The translations under genes and the position numbers were made by a program. Shown in pieces: positions 5,329 through 7,217 of a DNA stretch of 7,217 nucleotides. The stretch comes from an uncultured Bacteroidales bacterium. Lineage in GTDB: Bacteria > Bacteroidota > Bacteroidia > Bacteroidales > UBA4417. Position 1 is the first letter of the stretch. Each line of letters begins with the position of its first letter. The notes under the pieces are model-generated. The model made no database searches. It saw only the letters and a list, made by a program, of their open reading frames with translations, and was not told where the DNA came from. The DNA lies in contig CAIXAQ010000495.1 of the NCBI GenBank assembly GCA_903917425.1, forward strand, positions 1 through 7,217. The letters are read 5' to 3'.

Positions 5329-6735
5329 ATGAAAAATCTTATTCTGTTATTCGTCATCGTGTTCCCGCTTTCGCTGAAAGCCCAGTTTGAACAATGGTTT
5401 CCTAACCGGCCTATGACCGATTCGACCCATCAGAACAGGAATGCATTTCTGTTAGGTCAATACTACGAAAATATTTTGTTCTGGGACCAGGAACTGGATG
5501 CGAACACCACGCAAATTTGTTACAAAAACGTGAATTCAAATTCATTTGGCGACCAGCAAATAGCTATTTATCAACCCAATGTAAAACTCACCCACCCTGT
5601 AGCGATTGTTCTGGGATCGGGAATCATACCGAATGAATATCTGCTGATCTATCAAACCAACGAAGGAAATGATATTGATCTTAAATTGATCATCCGGCTG
5701 CCTAATGGTACATTTTCAACACCTGTGACTGTATCGGCACTTCCTGGAGATGATATCCGTTTGACTACCGATGAATATGGCAGGGTAGCCTGGGAAAACA
5801 GCGGGAAAATTTGGGTTTCGCAGTACCTTTATCAGGCCGGTTTGTTTACGACTCCTTTTGCAATTGATTCGGCTGGATCGAATACCCCAGTATTTACTCC
5901 CGGCGGGCTTAGCTACTTGAAACCTAATGGCGACAGCACTTCTTTGATTTCGGTAAACATAGGTTACTCCCAAAATAATTGGACAGTCAACCCGATGAGT
6001 TCTGAATCCGTTTTGGGCGAAAGCTCTGCTCTTACCACACCAGGCGTGTTTTCTGGGGGTACTCTTTGTGTGCAAAACAAAGTCGGATCAAATCCAAGCG
6101 GATTGATCTTTTTAAATAGCTGGGGCGATGATTTCATACATATGAATTCGCCAACCTTTAATTATTCACAACCTGCTTTCAGCGAAATGATTTTTATTGT
6201 TAAGTCATCCTTTTATAGGCCCACAATCCTCGCTTTTGTATCAGACTCGCTTACCCAGAAAGAAATTTTTGCCGAAGCACCTAATTATGATGGATTACAA
6301 AACATTTCTCTGTGGCCAGGTGAAGATAGAAATCCCAAAATTTTCAATACTTTCCCTACAGGTTATTCAGTGGCGGTCAACTTGTTTTGGGAATCGGAAC
6401 GTGCCGGGTTCAGCACCATTTACAGCACACATTACGACTATCTTTTCGGTGGGGTTTCCGAAAAGCAGAAAGAGCAAAGCATTATAGTAAAACCATGCCC
6501 TTTTAGTCAGGAAACCACTATCCTGTTTCGATCTTCGGGAATAAGCCAGTTGATGATATTGAATTTACAGGGAATGGAAATTAAAACCTTATCAGCTCAA
6601 AACGAATCGGATGGATGGCAAAAATCCGTTTGGGATGGCACCGACAACCGCGGAAACAATGTAGCGACGGGAAGTTACCTGGTAGTCGCTATTTCGGGAA
6701 ACACAGCACAAAGCAGGATTGTTATTAAAAACTAG
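5329..6735 (+). CDS. Secreted T9SS cargo protein with C-terminal sorting domain, propeller-like body
   Basis: A complete 468-aa protein. Residues 1-19 form a signal peptide (MKN, hydrophobic LILLFVIVFPLSL, then KAQF). Residues about 384-468 match the type A T9SS C-terminal sorting domain, close to the FlgD-type Ig fold: KPCPFSQETTILF at 388-400 (the usual PNPF with Cys for Asn), LMILNLQGMEIKTL, then VWDGTDNRGNNVATGSYLVV at 434-453 and a final RIVIKN. Such domains direct export across the outer membrane by the Por machinery and are commonly removed on attachment to the surface. The body (20-380) has several motifs recalling beta-propeller blades: YLLIYQTNEGNDIDLKLI near 104-121, GRVAWENSGKIWVSQYLY at 151-168, and NLFWESERAGFSTIYSTHYD at 351-370. 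I see no catalytic motif, so no enzyme function is proposed; binding or surface roles are possible. The start is set by the signal peptide; the leader AAACGAATTAAAATG has no Shine-Dalgarno, as usual in this phylum. No partner gene follows on this strand before the repeat region. Confidence 0.9.
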   Translation: MKNLILLFVIVFPLSLKAQFEQWFPNRPMTDSTHQNRNAFLLGQYYENILFWDQELDANTTQICYKNVNSNSFGDQQIAIYQPNVKLTHPVAIVLGSGIIPNEYLLIYQTNEGNDIDLKLIIRLPNGTFSTPVTVSALPGDDIRLTTDEYGRVAWENSGKIWVSQYLYQAGLFTTPFAIDSAGSNTPVFTPGGLSYLKPNGDSTSLISVNIGYSQNNWTVNPMSSESVLGESSALTTPGVFSGGTLCVQNKVGSNPSGLIFLNSWGDDFIHMNSPTFNYSQPAFSEMIFIVKSSFYRPTILAFVSDSLTQKEIFAEAPNYDGLQNISLWPGEDRNPKIFNTFPTGYSVAVNLFWESERAGFSTIYSTHYDYLFGGVSEKQKEQSIIVKPCPFSQETTILFRSSGISQLMILNLQGMEIKTLSAQNESDGWQKSVWDGTDNRGNNVATGSYLVVAISGNTAQSRIVIKN

Positions 6736-6770
6736 GATTCTACTGCGAATTGAATGGAATTGTTTCACTT

Positions 6771-6841
6771 AAGGCCAGAAGACGGAAGTCAGAAGTCAGA
6801 AGACGGAAGATGGGAGATGGGAGAAAGCGCCGGTTTGAGAT
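6771..6841 (+). repeat. Heptamer repeat element, copy A (7 units)
   Basis: AAGGCC, then seven tandem 7-mers at 6777-6825 (AGAAGAC, GGAAGTC, AGAAGTC, AGAAGAC, GGAAGAT, GGGAGAT, GGGAGAA), then a 16-nt tail AGCGCCGGTTTGAGAT. The units follow the pattern RGRAGNN. The same head and a very similar tail flank copy B, so head, heptamers and tail form one element. It lies about 35 bp after the T9SS gene's stop. Confidence 0.75.
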
Positions 6842-6885
6842 ACAGACACTGTTTAAATTTACCAAATCTTAACTCCGAAAGCGAA

Positions 6886-6935
6886 AAGGCCAGAAGTCAG
6901 AAGACGGAAGGCGGAAGAAAGCGGTGATTTGAGAT
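6886..6935 (+). repeat. Heptamer repeat element, copy B (4 units)
   Basis: The same AAGGCC head, four 7-mers at 6892-6919 (AGAAGTC, AGAAGAC, GGAAGGC, GGAAGAA), and the tail AGCGGTGATTTGAGAT. It is 50 nt long against 71 for copy A, a difference of exactly three heptamers, while head and tail keep the same lengths. This is what gain or loss of whole units by slippage would produce. Confidence 0.72.
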
Positions 6936-7021
6936 TTATTCCTACCTATAAGAACCTATTTGAAGAAAAGTAATTTACCAGAAAAGTTCCATTTACATAG
7001 AATAAAAGAAGTTGTCAAGGG

Positions 7022-7052
7022 AACTTCTGACTTCCGTCTTCTGACTTCCGAC
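7022..7052 (-). repeat. Heptamer repeat element, inverted copy C
   Basis: Read on the minus strand: three exact units GGAAGTC, AGAAGAC, GGAAGTC followed by AGAAGTT, occupying 7049-7022, preceded by GTC from a partial unit. It lacks the AAGGCC head and the GAGAT tail of copies A and B. Bases 7023-7043 are the exact reverse complement of 6776-6796 in copy A (21 bp), and 7031-7048 of 6893-6910 in copy B (18 bp). Confidence 0.72.
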
Positions 7053-7101
7053 ATTTTCAATTCAGCTATAAAAATCGCAGCAGAACCCTTAATTTGATAT
7101 T

Positions 7102-7135
7102 TTTGGCTTGTATGGCTGTTATTTTGCTACTTTTG
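7102..7135 (+). promoter_or_regulatory. Bacteroidetes-type promoter for the gene at 7180
   Basis: TTTG at 7102-7105 and TACTTTTG at 7128-7135 are 22 nt apart, one base beyond the classical 19-21 nt spacing. The -7 box is an exact TAnnTTTG match. Initiation near 7142 would leave a leader of about 38 nt before the ATG at 7180. A second TAnnTTTG-like box, TATTTTTG at 7098-7105, overlaps the -33 region. Confidence 0.5.
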
Positions 7136-7179
7136 ACCGAACATATCTAATTTGTAAACGTTCCTGATAAAAAACATAT

Positions 7180-7217
7180 ATGGATGAGTTATCCTTTCTG
7201 AGTAATGCCGACAGCGA
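7180..7217 (+). CDS. sucA: Probable 2-oxoglutarate dehydrogenase E1 subunit, first 12 codons only
   Basis: An ATG at 7180 opens a frame reading MDELSFLSNADS to the window end. Bacteroidota SucA (thiamine-diphosphate-dependent E1 of the 2-oxoglutarate dehydrogenase complex, TCA cycle, cytoplasm) commonly begins with a similar MD-x-(F/L)-S-(F/Y)-L-x-x-A stretch, before a helix that binds the E2 subunit. The start is supported by a promoter match about 45 bp upstream and an A-rich leader (GATAAAAAACATAT). With only 12 residues the identification rests on recall of a short motif and could be wrong; that a gene starts here is more secure than its name. Confidence 0.5.
   Translation, partial: MDELSFLSNADS

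Larger units (their letters stand above)
6736..7179. other. Non-coding spacer carrying heptamer repeat elements and a promoter
   Basis: This 444-bp stretch holds no convincing gene on either strand. It contains two direct copies and one inverted copy of a purine-rich heptamer repeat element (listed separately) and, at its right end, a good promoter for the gene starting at 7180. No intrinsic terminator for the upstream T9SS gene is obvious. The remaining bases, for example 6936-7021, are A/T-rich and unremarkable. Confidence 0.7.

Noticed and set aside
5716..6487. Open frames overlapping the T9SS cargo gene (one antisense, one in another plus frame)
   Set aside because: The 468-aa frame has a signal peptide and a sorting domain spanning this region; the alternatives show no domain features.
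6771..7052. CRISPR array or attachment site
   Set aside because: The repeats are 7-mers in direct tandem without unique spacers, one copy is inverted, and no cas or integrase gene is nearby.

Overview
The window looks like a stretch of a Bacteroidota chromosome (formerly Bacteroidetes). The signs are: a secreted protein ending in a type IX secretion (T9SS) sorting domain; a PorT-like outer-membrane barrel; several matches to the Bacteroidetes -7 promoter box TAnnTTTG, two with a TTTG box at nearly the right distance; A/T-rich leaders without clear Shine-Dalgarno sequences; and a final start codon whose first residues resemble the Bacteroidota form of the 2-oxoglutarate dehydrogenase E1 subunit.

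Layout. Positions 1-573 (minus) hold the N-terminal 191 codons of an outer-membrane beta-barrel protein, cut by the window edge, with an 11-bp hairpin in its leader. Positions 759-1964 (minus) hold an orphan AAA_14/DUF4143 ATPase with the best promoter in the window, overlapped by an 18-bp palindrome. Positions 2155-3919 (minus) hold two exported proteins in a likely operon: first a 14-repeat MORN_2 protein, then, 31 bp later, a cysteine-rich CAP/SCP-domain protein. Positions 4165-5139 (minus) hold a trans long-chain polyprenyl diphosphate synthase, probably making the menaquinone side chain. A 189-bp divergent intergenic region separates it from 5329-6735 (plus), a T9SS cargo protein with propeller-like repeats. 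Positions 6736-7179 are non-coding and carry three copies of a heptamer-repeat element, two direct and one inverted. Position 7180 (plus) starts a probable sucA gene that runs off the window.

The genes do not form one pathway. The synthase and the probable sucA are housekeeping genes. The barrel, CAP, MORN and T9SS proteins are exported and serve the envelope or exterior. The ATPase looks like a self-contained accessory gene. I see no transposase, integrase, CRISPR array, tRNA, rRNA or recognisable defence system. The most interesting structures are non-coding: the heptamer elements at 6771-7052, whose two direct copies differ in length by exactly three 7-mers and can each pair with the inverted copy, and the palindrome lying on the ATPase promoter.
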